Shown: positions 9,626 to 21,519 of the stretch, one piece after another
Position numbering within the stretch: position 1 is the stretch's first letter
Layout of the letters: each line of letters starts with the position of its first letter
Assembly: GCA_036936605.1 (NCBI GenBank)
Contig: JAUPFV010000005.1
Coordinates: 153,823,195-153,887,194 of the forward strand
Origin: Limnanthes douglasii subsp. nivea
Taxonomy: Eukaryota; Streptophyta; Magnoliopsida; Brassicales; Limnanthaceae
Reading direction: 5' to 3'
DNA length: 64,000 bases
Notes under the pieces: model-generated
What the model was told of the DNA's origin: nothing
The model's database searches: none
Seen by the model: the letters and a program-made list of their open reading frames with translations, nothing else
Made by a program: the position numbers and the translations under genes

Positions 9626-12450
9626 TCAATCTTCTGTGTCTTCATCAAGATAATCGTTTGAGCTTCCTTATGAAGAGCTCCTTTCTTGATCTGAGACATC
9701 TTCATATTCCTCTAACTTAGTTTTCTCAGATGATTCAGTTGGGATAGGTTCGAAAGCTTCATTAGGGCGCCGTTCTACTGAAATTGATTTCCAGAAGTTT
9801 GAAAATTTTCCTTTGGAAATTCCCAATAGAATTCACGAAGAAAAGTGATCTTCGTTTGCTCTTCGGTATTTTTTTATAGCATATAGGATATCTAGTCCAC
9901 TTTTTTCGGAGGGAACCCGTAGCCGCTACTCAGAGTATAATGAGTGCGCATAGGGTAAACCCTCAGTCTGACGCAGTAGCCTGCAAACCAACACCATAAG
10001 GTAAACCACACAAGGTGCAGCTCAAACGAGAAAGCGTACGTAGAGGGAGTCGAACTCATGACCTTTGGTCACAAGCATTCCTTACTCAACCAACTCGGCT
10101 ACCCCCTTGAGGGCATATCTAGTCCATTTTGGTTCTTTGTAGCTTTGATAACAATACGTTTTTCTTCCTTGAACTTTATCTTGAGTAACACCAAGTCTTC
10201 AATTGCATTTTTATTTTCCTCTTCACTTTTGTTGAGCGACTCTTTTAGAGATGAGTACTTCATGTGTTCCTCAGTTATATTCTTTTCATGCTTTTCCTTG
10301 AGCTCATTCAGCTTGGTTTGATGCATAGATTTCAAGTTTTTTTTCTTGTTCATTGATGGTATTCAAACATCGTTTGATTTGGATGACTTTTACGAGGAAT
10401 TCAGATCTATCAGCTTGGAAGGACTAGTATTGTTCGAGAAGGTTTTAGACATAAATATCTCTCATCCTCTTGTTATAATCACCTTCTTTCTTCCACCAGA
10501 TGATATCTTTAGCCATATCCTCCAATCTGCTTCGAGTAGATTTAACTTCATCGCATAAATGTTTGGGGAGGATGAGAATGAAATTTTTTATAGAGAGCAA
10601 GAACATATGATGGGGAAGTTTGGGGACGATTTAAACTTACAATTTGAGGAAAATTGGCTGCTGAAATTTGATTCCCAAGTTGTGAAATTTGGTATTGGAT
10701 TTGTTGGACTTTCGGGTCCAAGTCGCTGTAAATATCTTTGAATCCATCCTCACCAATTGCATTCTCGTATATCAAGTTATCATCTCTTTGGTTGTATAAT
10801 TCAACAACTTCCTCCCTTTCCTATGTCTTCTCGGCGCCTGGAGGAATTTGGGGGAGGTCGTCCATATTGCTCTCTACTTTAGTTGTTGGAGGGGTTTTCG
10901 AATAACTTTTTTTCTTCTTCGAGGCAGCAATCTTTTTCTTTTTCTTTGACGGTTCAGCCTCAGTTCCTTCTTCATGGTTTGAAGAATTAGTTTTGTTGGC
11001 TTTCTTTTGGGGCTTACTATTTTTACTTCGACTTTGGGTTGGTGGTAGAGCTGGCTTTTTACATTTTCCCTTCTTTTTTGAAGGTAAATGACTTTACGAC
11101 CTGTTTCGAAACAGTAAGATCACTCGTGCATCAAGAGCTATTAACCTTTTCATTATATCTCTTGGATTGGAGGGCTTCATTAATTTATCTTCTCGGAACG
11201 GTAGAATTTAGGGAGATCCTCCATAGATGACTGTTGACGAAATTTATTAGAAGGAAGGCGTTATGGAACTCGTTATCCCACACGTTTTATGCAAACTCAG
11301 ATAACTTGGCAAAACGGTTTGGGCAGTTTTTAAATGAATTTTATACCGCCTCAGAATTTCTATATAAAACAATAAAACATAAAAAACAAAAAATCTTGAA
11401 TATATGGAAATAAAACACAAGGGAGGTTGAATCACTTACTGTTCTTTTCCATTAAGCTTTGAAGGGTATTCTTCGGATATCTCCATGTCGTCTTTCCACG
11501 CTCCAAAGATGAAGAAGAATCGTTCTTTCCAAAATTTATCAGCCTCAAAGAGATCATCAATCAACTTGAAGGAATCTCGAAGGGTCAAGCAGTAGAACAG
11601 TAGCACCAAATGTTTAGACGGGCTGGTGAGCAAGATTAATTCCTTCATTGACAAAGGAATTTGGCCAAGTATTGAGGCCATTATGCTAGACATAATAGTT
11701 AACCACAAATTTGAGCATGCTTTTGTGGGACACATATCGAGGATTTCGAAGTAGTCAACTATCATTGGGTTTATTGAGAATCAAAGCCCCCAATTGATGA
11801 TTTCAGGGTAGACAACAAGCTCGTTCTCTCCATAAGAAAGTGCAGTTTCTCCCTCTACCGGTAGACGAAGCATGACATTATCTGGAAGACCCTACTGTCT
11901 TCTTAAACGTTCCGTACCAAATTGGATGTAGTACTCGTTTGGTACATTCTTGAGTGCAATAAGATTTTGGGGAGGACTTGTTTTAAATTAACGCTTAGGT
12001 TCACATCAATCTTCTCGAGTAATTCGATGGGTTGTTTTTCTTCCTTATTTTTTCTAGGGAGCTGAATTCTTTGAAAGTTATCCTCAGATTCAGAGGCAGC
12101 AACATTTTTTATGTTTTCAAGATTTGAATCAGTTTATATCCTCGAATGTGACTCAACATCTTCATCAGAGGCTTCATTTGAAAAGCTGAGGTGAGGCAGT
12201 GTTGCTAGTACCATCTTGGGAATTAGTTTGTGCAGTCGTTACAGTTTGTTGTTCGATTTTCGAATGAGTTACTTGTGACTCTTTATTGGTCATAACCATC
12301 TTCTTCGAGGGAGGAGAAGATGTAGGATTCCGTGAAGCATTGATGTCTTTGGAATTTCCCAAGTCTACAAATGCGCTTCTTCGGGGAGCTTGGTTCTTGT
12401 GAGAGTAAGTTTCTTATTATATTTTGAGGTGTCACTTTGCGGTCGTTACG
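9626..12450 (-). pseudogene. Antisense accessory gene of E2, degenerate
   Basis: Minus-strand gene homologous in order and motifs to those in E1, E3 and X. 11765-11440 encodes VDYFEILDMCP...TIMSSIMASILGQIP...FFFIFGAWKD, matching the PF04195-like region. An intron follows (about 11439 to 11360, GTAAGT...TATATAG). Exon 2 keeps AKLSEF and VWDNEFHNAF, then Lys-rich stretches (KKKKKIAASKKKK), and ends in an acidic tail (SNDYLDEDTED, stop at 9626-9628). Frameshifts are numerous and a SINE interrupts it. The N-terminal boundary is uncertain. Confidence 0.7.
9900..10114 (-). mobile_element. tRNA-derived SINE
   Basis: Read on the minus strand, the head GGGGGTAGCCGAGTTGG carries a pol III A box (complement of 10090-10101). 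The segment GAGTTCGACTCCC is a B box (complement of 10045-10057). The body continues about 110 bp and ends in an A-run (complement near 9901-9907). A 12-bp target duplication ATATCTAGTCCA flanks it at 9888-9899 and 10115-10126. It is a SINE rather than a functional tRNA, because the tRNA-like part lacks a proper structure and has a tail and TSD. Confidence 0.88.
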
Positions 12451-13410
12451 AGGAGAGGTTCTTTCTAGGCTTCTTTAAGAAAAGTTTCGTTGTGTTTCTT
12501 TGTAATTCGGTAGAGGACTCGAAGCGTTGGCAGATGATGCTTAAGAAGGATTTCGAGACGATTTGGTTTTTGATTGTTGAAGGGATTGTATTTGGCAAGA
12601 TTCAGGGATTAAGTTTGAAGGATTTTGAGTCCCATGAGAACTTTTTCCAGGTTTGAAGGTTCTGTATATAGTAGTATGAGGTGAGAGCATTGGTGAATTG
12701 TCTATTACCCCAGCTGCTCGATCATTAGCATCCCTTTCGGTGATACACAAATAACTCTAAAGACCAACAATGGGTTTTTAGTAGATTTTGGTTTTTTCAT
12801 AAACTAAAATGAATAGAATATTCAAATTAGGCTATAAAAAGATGAAGATGAATCGGAGAAGATGGTGTTTCAGATTAAGGTGACGGTGGGATGAAATTTT
12901 CAAGTTTCTTACTCTTTCTCTCACTATGACTTGTATGTGAATGGAAAATTAATAATGAAATAATATTTATAGAGGATTGAGTGAAGAAGAAAGTAAGAGG
13001 AGAAGGTGAAAGGTTGCCAACAGTTATTGTTAAAAAAGTGAACCGCCAAAACAGTTGTCTACTCTGAAGTAGAATGACACATGTAAATTGTCAGAGTTAA
13101 TAGCACACTGCACACGTACTATGCTACTCCATGCATTTATAGTTGTAATTAGAGAAATGATTGAAAATCCACGTGTGAATTCGAGGTGAATTTGGAAATA
13201 TTGCATAAAGATTTGAGGTAACCTAAAATATAATGATGAGTTGTTTTGGTTCGAGGGAATCTAAAGTGTAATGATGGGAAACTCTGATTCGAGGTGATCT
13301 AAATTAAAATGATGGGTAGCTTTGATTCGAGGAAACCTAAAGCGTGGACTGACAGTTTTTTGTTTGAGGCAGCCTAAAAAGGTTTTAGTCCTTATTCAAC
13401 ATTCTCCATA

Positions 13411-13755
13411 AAGGACTAAGGGGGCTACTAATAAGGATATAAATTATTAGGGATCTAAAACAATTAGAGAAAAATGTTATTGTAAATAGTTTTATAAAGT
13501 TATTAAGATGAAGTTCATGTTAATTATAAACATTAGGGGATAAAGTGAAATTAAGATGATACTGTAACTAACTTTTCTTCTCGATCAACTTTCCTATAAA
13601 TAGGACAGAGGGTCATGAAATAAAGGGGACGAGATATTCGTTTTAGGAACCGATTGTGATTAAACTGCTTCTTTCTCTACACCTTTATCATTCATTTTCT
13701 CTCGCTAGAATTACACAGATTGTTTGATTACGATACTTGAAATATAATACTTAAC
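13411..13755 (+). repeat. PPT and 3' LTR of E2
   Basis: The purine tract 13411-13428 is followed by an LTR starting TAATAAGG at 13429 (TG mutated to TA). The LTR includes a TATA box CCTATAAATAGG near 13593-13604. The 3' end is not sharp; after about 13755 the sequence reads as minus-strand gag of E4. Confidence 0.6.
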
Positions 13756-14127
13756 ATCTACTACTTGAAGAGGAAGAATAAAATTCTAAATCAGATTCAA
13801 TTGTGGACCCATCAACAGAATCCGATATACTTGCACAATGCTTAGCCCGATGTTCCCTTTTAGATTCTTGGTGGGCTCTAAGGAGCTAATCATCTAAAGT
13901 TTTCAGGATGTTATATTGGATTGTTTTTATATAAATATTTTTTCATCTTACCTCTGGGCTTGAGTGCTTCAATCTCGGCCCTGAGCATATCAAGTTCCTC
14001 TTGAAATAAGAGTTTGTTCTCAGCGTTGTGATTCACATAGGACATATTAATAGGCTCTTCATTACCTCTGATCCCTTCGTTTTCTAAGAGAGGGGTCTAT
14101 TTTCATATCTAGTTCCATGTTCCAATG
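13756..14127 (-). pseudogene. E4 gag N-terminal fragment
   Basis: On the minus strand, after the PBS, it encodes NEEPINMSYVNHNAENKLL and ELDMLRAEIEALKP. After a break come KREHRAKHCASIS and a Ser-rich stretch. Layout and wording match the start of E3 gag (EERDRLKGEIEDLRAEKA ... Ser/Lys-rich). It is cut off by the right end of E2. Confidence 0.6.
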
Positions 14128-14475
14128 AACTCCCTTTGCGGTCGCCAATCTGGTGATGGTAAAATTTAGTTGAAGGTTATTTTTGGTAAAGTATTAGACT
14201 TTAAGTGAAGGAAAGAGAGATAATAGAGGTTCTAGTATTTAATTTTCTAGAGAGAGAATATTGCACCCATTAAATGCTATTTTCAGTCAATTTATAGAAA
14301 CATTTAGATATATGGGTCTATCGGGTTGGGTTATAATTGTGGTTAAGCCTTATGAGCATCCAGGCCCAGTAACGTTCAAAGTTGGCATACTACTTAGTCA
14401 ACAAGCACTCAGCTTACAAGGCATAGTTTTTCTGTTAGGTCTAAACTATCCTTTAAAGATAATTCAACCCCTAGT
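14128..14475 (-). repeat. PBS and 5' LTR of E4
   Basis: The minus-strand PBS TGGCGACCGCAAAGGGA (complement near 14131-14147) marks a third Tat-type element. The LTR occupies about 14151-14475. It has the same general make-up as the E1 LTR, with the conserved phrase GTTGGGTT, but is diverged. The outer boundary is judged only by where transposase coding begins. Confidence 0.55.
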
Positions 14476-15330
14476 ATAAACAAAAGTCGACCTTATCAAC
14501 TTCGTCGAACTACCCTCCACTATTTTGATGGATAGAGACTTAGCATTGTTGAAGGCGGTCGATGAAGTGTTCTCCAATGCAACACACATGTTGTGTCGAT
14601 GACACATTGACATGAACGTCCTAACGAAAACGAAAAAAATCATCAATGATAAAAAAGTGTCCGATGAATTTTTGAAAGTATGGAGTCAAATGATGTTATC
14701 AAAAATGGAGCTATCCTTCAATAACGTTCAGTCGGAAATGCTCTATGACTTCAAAGAATATTCGAAAACAATCGAATACAACAAAACTTGGTTAGGTTCG
14801 TACAATGATAAGTTTATCACGTTTAGAAATAACAAGTTATTGCATTTCAGATACCAAACCACCAACCGTGTAGGGAGCAATTTTGATTTTTTATTTATTG
14901 AAGGTGCAAACTTTGATCGAACTACAACATGTAGACATTAAAGCCTCATTTGAAAAGAGTCGATTCTTAGCCCAACATAAATTCGATAACATTATGTACG
15001 GGAAGCTAAAAAATGCCACCCGCTATGTTTTGGAACTTTTTTCTGACGAAGTAGAATGTGCCCGAAATATGACAGTCGCGTACATCATGCCTTGTAGTTA
15101 TGCAATACGAACTACGCACGGTATACCTTGTTCACACGAAATTTACGAATTTATCCGCAAAGACTTAGAGGTACCTTTACATTTATTTCACGATCATTGA
15201 AAGAGGTTATACATAGTTGTATGTAACAATTACGATGATCGAGGAATTAAAAGCAAAACTGGATAAAAAAAACTGGATACTAGTACTCGATGTCATGGAA
15301 ACCAAGGACGAAGCACGCATAAAGCATGTT
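14476..15330 (+). pseudogene. MULE/FAR1-type transposase fragment
   Basis: Translated motifs in order are LPSTILMDRDLALLKAV, SNATHMLCR.HIDMNVL, YNKTWLGSYNDKF, YQTTNRVGSNFD, then after a frameshift near 14935 IKASFEKSRF and a SWIM-like RTTHGIPCSHEI. This is the order seen in plant MULE transposases and FAR1-family proteins (D/E core then SWIM zinc finger). The N-terminal half is missing and E4 abuts it on the left. No terminal inverted repeats were found. Confidence 0.72.
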
Positions 15331-16360
15331 TATAAAAAAAATGGTTTGGTATTGTCCATCCAGAAACAACTTTCCTTTCAATTTCTTTAGAGGTGTGCGG
15401 TCGTTCACCCTCCAAACTTAAATTATCTATAATTACATCTGAATCATTCACTAAACGCAAAAAATCGTACCACGAACATGTTATAGCTTCCGAGAAAACG
15501 AACGCGTAATCACTATACAATATTTTAAAAGTTCATATAAAAAAAATTATTATAAAGATGAAAATGATCCACTTCAATTATGCAAAGGTTTTAGTTGTGA
15601 TAAAAATCTATAAATTCTATTTTTTATTCTAGTTTTTAAAAGATCTATAATTACTAGAAATATGTCCGACTCAACGATGAAATTAAGACATGATCGCATA
15701 TAACTATAAAAGCTAATAATTTAAAACAATTTATTGTAATTTAATAAAAAATATATCAAAAATATTTATTTTAAGTTTTTGACATAAATACATTTGTGTT
15801 ATGTAAGGAGCGTGGTGACCTTATTTTTACACCTAAGTTTCGATTCAAAATTTAAAATATCTTTGATAAACTATAATAAATTTTAATCTATATATATTTT
15901 TTACGGTGATTAATATATAAAATAAAATATAAAACATAAACTTTCTAAAATATAACATATAAAAATAAAATATAACATAAAATTACTTGTTCATCTATCA
16001 ATTTATTTCGAATGAGACTTTTTATTATTTTTATTGTGTTTTTTTCGATCAAAATAGAAGCTTAGTCCTATGTATATAAATCTACCAATGTCCATGTGTT
16101 TGGTCTATAATATCACTAATTTGAGTTAGGTCAAATCACGGACAAATATAATATTGCATGGGATTGTTATTAATAAACACAAAAGACAAATGGAAATTAT
16201 ATAAAAATTGGGTCAGATTAACATACAGCTATTAATTAACTTTCTGTTTGTAGATTAATGCGGTAACTAACTGATATAAAACATTAAACCATCGATATTT
16301 TTATTTTCTCATAAAAAATAAAAAGAACATATCAATTCTATATATTCATTAAAAAAAATG
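15331..16360. other. AT-rich non-coding spacer
   Basis: No coding, RNA or repeat signal could be supported. The sequence is very AT-rich with scattered stops in all frames. Confidence 0.6.
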
Positions 16361-16460
16361 TTTGTCCATTTTTTTTTGGTGAATAAAAACTTAAATTAAT
16401 TGGAAAGGTTCATACATAATCTTGGGGTAGAACCTAAAGAAATACAAATAACAATCATAG

Positions 16461-19400
16461 CTAAAGGAAATTCTTAGGGAGGTCCAATAAGGAAAAGTCC
16501 CAAACGGATATCGAAGCTGATAATATAATCCGACTAGGTGGCTGGGGTAGTTGAGAAGAGATTCCATGATCATCACATCCGGAGTACCACGCTCCAGTCC
16601 AGATATAGAGTACCTGAGACATACAAAACAAATCAAAAACATAAGTTAGAAAATAAGAGATATTATGATGGCCAGCTGATCTTGGTTCCAATAAATCTAA
16701 ATCGGAGGTCCGATATGATCTGGCAGAATATTGATGAGGCTTGGGCTGGGGGGATCCAAATATTCTTGAATTCCTCTCTTTCCAGATGTGGTATATTACC
16801 GCATTGAAGCATGTACGCCATATACAGTGGTCTTGGGAATTTGACCAGTTTGAAGCCTCATCAATCCAAGAGGGCCAACATGGGGAGTGAAGAGGAAATC
16901 CAAATTTGTTACTGGAAAAGGACCATATGTTCTTGAGAGAAACTACATTCAAAGAGGATATGAGATATAGTTTCAGGGTCAGAGAGACAAAGAGGGCACT
17001 CTGCTGGGGTATCATAACCCCAACTTCGTAGCTTATCTTTGGTGACAAGCTTGCCTTGTATTGCCAACCAAGATATAAAGGAATGTCGCGGAATATTGAA
17101 TTTATTCCAAACTAACCCCGCCGATCCCTTGGCAGGGACATGCTTTCGAAGAGCGTTGTACGTATCCTTGATTGTGAAGATGACACGTACTGTCTTTTCC
17201 GTTCAGTAAGGAACATCCCTCATTAGAGTGTTAGGATGGGGGAGGGCAAGGATAATCCTGTGGATTTCGAACAAGTGGTATTGACTTCTGGCTCTCGCCG
17301 ATCTCAGATTGGTAGGCCAATTCCATTCACCATTGCTGATAATGTCGGAGACTTTTAGGTTGCTTCCTAATCTAGAGTCTCTGATTAGATCCTCTCCATA
17401 GTGAATTGAGAGCGGTAGGGGGAGGAGCCAAGGGTCGTGCCAGAAGGAAGTGTTCAAACCATTCCCGATAGCTACCCTGTACAGATTACGAGCCATTGGC
17501 CGAAGCCGGAGGATTTTCCTCCAGATCCAAGAAGAAGAGGAGGCAATAGAAATTTCCCAGAAACTTTTATTTTTTATCTTTTCAATTCTAATCCACTCAC
17601 ACCAAATTGAGTGATTTTTATTACTAAGAATAGACCAAAGGTGTTTTAGGACGGCCGCCTGATTCCAGGTTTTTAAATCTAGGATCCCAAGGCCGCCCTC
17701 TTTATAAGGAGTGGAAACGGTAGACCAGGCTACTTTAGCCCCATGAATCTTCATTGACGAACCAGACCATAAGAATCGACGAAGATATTGGGTTAGCTCC
17801 TTAATAATCCTAGAAGGAAGAATAAAAATCGAAGACCAGTAAACCTGTCCCGCGAACAGAACCGATTTGATTAGTTGGAGCCTACCCGCATATGAGAGAT
17901 GCTTAGTAGTCCAGGAATCTATTCGGGAAGTGATTCTGTGCAGAAGAGGGCGACAATCCGAATGATAAAGTCTCCCCGTGATGAGAGGAACCCCTAGATA
18001 TTTTACAGGGAGAGTGCCTTCAGGGAAATTCAAGATAGAGAGAAGGTTTGACCGGAGGGGTTGTTCAATACCAGATAAGAAAATGTGACTTTTCAAAGGA
18101 TTAACTTTGAGGCCAGAGAGGAGATAGAACTCTTCCAGAGCATCTTTAATGAGATTGAGGGAAAGAGGGTCGCCATGGCAGAAAATCATTAGATCGTCTG
18201 CAAAACAGAGATTTATAATTTCCTGCTTGTGGCATTTCCAGTGAAAGCGGAAATTCCCATCTTTACTTTTATCTTTGAGGATGCCAGAGAGTACTTGCAT
18301 AACAAGTACGAAGAGGAAATGGGAGAGAGGGTCCCCCTGTCTGAGACCTTTCTTCCCTTTGAAGTTTCCCTGAAGGTCGCCATTGATAATTATAGAGTAA
18401 GTCGGGGAAGAAATACAATTGATGATCCAAGTGATCATCTTCTCATAAAATTGCATTGCCACTAAAATATCAAGAACGAGATGCCATCGAACATTGTCAA
18501 AAGATTTCATTAAATCAATTTTAAGGGCAACCCTTTTACCTCGACCATTTTTGTTATATCCTTTAAGAAGCTCTTGGGAGAGGAGGATATTATCGGATAT
18601 GCTTCTTCCCGGAACGAAGGCTGACTGGATGGATCGACTAGGTAGGGGAAATATGCTTTGATTCTATTGGCCAGAATTTTAGAGATAATTTTATAGACAA
18701 CATTGCAAAGTGCGATGGGTCTGTAATCCGATGACATAGAAGGAGAATCAATTTTAGGAATTAGGGCTATGGAGGTTGCATTCCAGGACTCAGACAAGGT
18801 TCCGGATAGGAAAAACTCTTGGACTCCTTTACAAATGTCAGATCCTACAATGTTCCACGAGGATTTGAAAAAACTGGAATTATAACCGTCCGGGCCAGAA
18901 GACTTATCACTATCGATACTGAAAAGGGCCTCTTTAATTTCGGGCTGAGTGATTTCTCTGATCATAGACTCCTTGTCCAGGTTGGTAACATGAGTTGATA
19001 TCAGAGAGGAGACTTTTTCGAGTCCTGGGTAGAAGGAAGTATGCTTAGTACCCAGAGAATCTTCAAAGAAATTCACGAAAACTTTGGAGACGATAGCCGG
19101 CGAGGAGACTGTGTCTCCTTGCGAATTTGTTACATAAATAATTTTATTGCGGAAGAGCCGGGCTTTAATACTTTTGTGGAAGTATTTGGTGTTTCTGTCT
19201 CCCAGTTTGATCCAATTTTCTCTAGACTTCTGTTTAAGGAAAGATTCCTCCGCTCTACTAAGGAAAATAAAGGCTGCAGAAGCCTCTATTTCCTTGGAGA
19301 TTAGAAGAGAGTTCATAGGGTCATTGGCTAGAGAAGATTGGGCGTCGAACAAGACTTTTTGGGCATTTGAGGTTCTCGAGGAGATATCGCTGAACTCCTT

Positions 19401-20279
19401 ACGGTTTAGAGAAGCTAGTTCGTGTTGCAAGCGAGCTAGCTTTTCAGAGACCAATCTCATGCCAGTGGCTGAGGAAGGAGAATTCCAACTCGAGGAGACA
19501 ATGTCCTTGAAATGGGGATGGGTTTGTCACATATTGAAGAATCGAAAGGGTTTTTTCCTCCTCGGCCGAAGAAACCCAAGATTTAGAGTGACAGTTGAGT
19601 GGTCAGACGTTCTGAGGTAACCAAAATGGACTTTAGACATAGGGAAAAGATCATCCCAATCCGGGCTGACCAGGACTCGGTCAATTTTAGAAAGAATAGG
19701 GTGGGCTGGTTTCTTGTTAATCCAGGTGAAAGGGAACCCAGTAGATCGGAGATCACTGAGTTCGCATTGATAACAGCAACTATTGAATTCCTCAATGGAC
19801 GAGGACCAATTATCCAAGGAGCCCATCCGTTCATCGGGGTGACGAATCGCGTTATAATCTCCAAGGGAAACCCATGGGATGTGGTTATCTAACTTGGAGA
19901 TGTTAATGAGGTCATTCCAAAGAGGGATGCGGTCCTTTGCTTCATTGAAAGCATAAATAGCCGTGAGCTTAAAAGAAGCTCGGACGTTATGACATTTAGC
20001 TAAGCAATGAATGAACTGGGGGGATTGAGAAATTTTAGTTATCAAGATTACACTTGGGTTCCAGAGTATCCAAATTCTACCTAAGGGATGGTTTGAGTGG
20101 TTAGTTATAACATGCCAAAAAGGGGTCATTTGATTAAGAATGAAGTCTACTTTGTGAATTTGGACTTTAGTTTCTACCAGGACAATTAAAGAGATATGAT
20201 TACTGAAAATAAAATCGGCAATGTCTTTTGGCCTGACCGGGTCGTTTAGACCTCTTACATTCCATGATGCAATATTCAT
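16461..20279 (-). pseudogene. LINE ORF2: APE endonuclease, reverse transcriptase, zf-RVT
   Basis: 20279-19527 is an apurinic-type endonuclease (NIASWNVRGLNDP, VETKV, GDYNAIRHPDE, SDHSTVTLNL) ended by TGA where Trp is expected. 19460-18628 continues RT in the same frame (WIKLGDRNTKYFHK, SGPDGYNSSFFK, ALIPKIDSP, DYRPIALCNVVYKIISKILA). A one-base loss near 18626 shifts the frame. 18510-17203 has GLRQGDPLSHFLF and the catalytic FADD near 18204-18193. A second TGA (probable Trp) is at 17203. Beyond it come HSFISWLAIQGKLVTKDKL and CPLCLSDPETISHILFEC, a zf-RVT motif, then a frame change and HIWKERNSRIF. Confidence 0.92.
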
Positions 20280-20552
20280 AAGAAAAAAACTTACAGTGCG
20301 TTAGTCGTTGATCCCGTCGGGGGGAAATACCATTAATCCCTTGCCCTTAGAGGATGGGTTAGATAATGAGTTTGAATTTGATATACCTCTTGAAATTGCC
20401 GTTCGGGAATTTAGAGAGTGAGGAGTTGCTTGTGCCAACTTGAACTTTCTATCTTTCGGCCCTCTTCCCGCGATTCCGAAATTCCGGATAATAGAATGGT
20501 GGGTACCCTTTTTCCCCTACCTAATAATCCTTTGGTCGAATTTTGGCCCGGT

Positions 20553-21317
20553 TTAGAAATGGATAGAATTTGTGTGGGGCCCAATTACTTTTGAGACACG
20601 GCCCAAAGAGAAATCCTTGATGGTCTGATTCGATTTGCTGGGCTGACTCCGAAAATCAGACCTTGGGCCCAGCCCATTAAAAGATCCACCGAGGGGATGG
20701 GCTTGGACTCCAGGGAGGCCCAGAACATCTGGCCTAGAGACAAGCCCAGCAGATAGGACTGCTCTAGGGCCCAAGCTGTTCGAGACAGGCAAAGGAGCTT
20801 CCTGTCGATCCAGAATATGGGAAGCTCCTCTGCAGATTCTTACAAGCTGTGAGGAGAGGGAGGAGTCGACAACCCCTCTGGCCCCCGATCCACCACTGAC
20901 AAGGGGAGAGGCGGAGCAGGACGTTCCACCGGACGCCATAGCAGAAACCGATCGGAGCACTTCACCACCGGCCAGGGGAGAGGCGGAGCAGGGGGATCCA
21001 CCGGACGACATAGCAGAAACCGATCGGAGCACTTCACCACCGGCAAGGGGAGAGGCGGAGCAGGGCGATCCACCGGACGGCAAATCAGAAACCGATCGGA
21101 GCACGCCGGACGGCATCCAGCCCAAAGAAGTGCCCATCGACGACGAACCAGATCCTCCGTTCATTCTCTCTGGCTGCGAGGAGGAGGAGGGGTCGGCTAC
21201 CCCTTTGGCTCCCGATCGGGGTGATCCACCACCAGCAATGGAATGGGCTGAGCACGACGATCTACCGGACGGCAAAACAGAGCCAAAACGGAGCATACCG
21301 AACGGCATCCAGCCCAC
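20553..21317 (-). CDS. GS-rich ORF in the LINE ORF1 position, unknown
   Basis: A 254-codon ORF rich in Ser, Gly and Pro, upstream of ORF2. It contains three in-frame copies of a 72-bp (24-codon) unit, for example VLRSVSAM.SGG.SCSASPL, at 20903-21118. It shows no DUF4283 or CCHC zinc knuckle, which plant L1 ORF1 proteins normally have. It may be a residual linker of ORF1 or a 5' UTR that happens to be open. It cannot be called a functional protein. Confidence 0.4.
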   Translation of the reverse strand: MGWMPFGMLRFGSVLPSGRSSCSAHSIAGGGSPRSGAKGVADPSSSSQPERMNGGSGSSSMGTSLGWMPSGVLRSVSDLPSGGSPCSASPLAGGEVLRSVSAMSSGGSPCSASPLAGGEVLRSVSAMASGGTSCSASPLVSGGSGARGVVDSSLSSQLVRICRGASHILDRQEAPLPVSNSLGPRAVLSAGLVSRPDVLGLPGVQAHPLGGSFNGLGPRSDFRSQPSKSNQTIKDFSLGRVSKVIGPHTNSIHF

Positions 21318-21519
21318 TGAACTTGTTCGAAACCTCCGAATACTTCCACCACCAACCCAAAGCGGTGGTGGTGGCCACTGCAGACGCTGCTACGTCATGT
21401 AACATCGTCGGCGGTAAAGAGGAAATACATTCCGAAAAAAGATTTAAGTTTTGAAAAAAATCTAGAGAGATAAAGAGCCGTTATAGAGAGATAAAAAATT
21501 TCACAATTTTTGTCCATTT

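Larger units (their letters stand above)
8507..13755 (+). mobile_element. E2: Tat-like LTR retrotransposon, 3' part
   Basis: Plus-strand element of which only the integrase end, an antisense gene, a polypurine tract (13411-13428, AAGGACTAAGGGGGCTAC) and the 3' LTR are in the window. The upstream gag-pol lies beyond the E1 insertion, outside the window. The order pol(+), antisense gene(-), PPT, LTR matches E1, E3 and X. It is much more diverged than E1 or E3. Its right end cuts into E4 gag; that end coordinate is approximate. Confidence 0.75.
16372..21508 (-). mobile_element. L1-type LINE, minus strand
   Basis: Flanked by an 11-bp target duplication TTTGTCCATTT (16361-16371 and 21509-21519). 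The 3' end (left) is an A-rich tail following TTTATTCACC. It contains a GS-rich ORF, an endonuclease, a reverse transcriptase and a zf-RVT-like tail. ORF2 has two nonsense changes and two frameshifts, so the copy is fairly young but inactive. The usual ORF1 DUF4283 and zinc-knuckle region is absent. Confidence 0.93.

Noticed and set aside
10030..10110. tRNA gene on the minus strand
   Set aside because: The A and B boxes fit, but it is the head of a SINE with body, tail and 12-bp TSD; no proper cloverleaf is evident.
14476..15330. Functional FAR1 transcription factor gene
   Set aside because: Truncated, frameshifted, and abutted by an LTR; only a transposase-type remnant.
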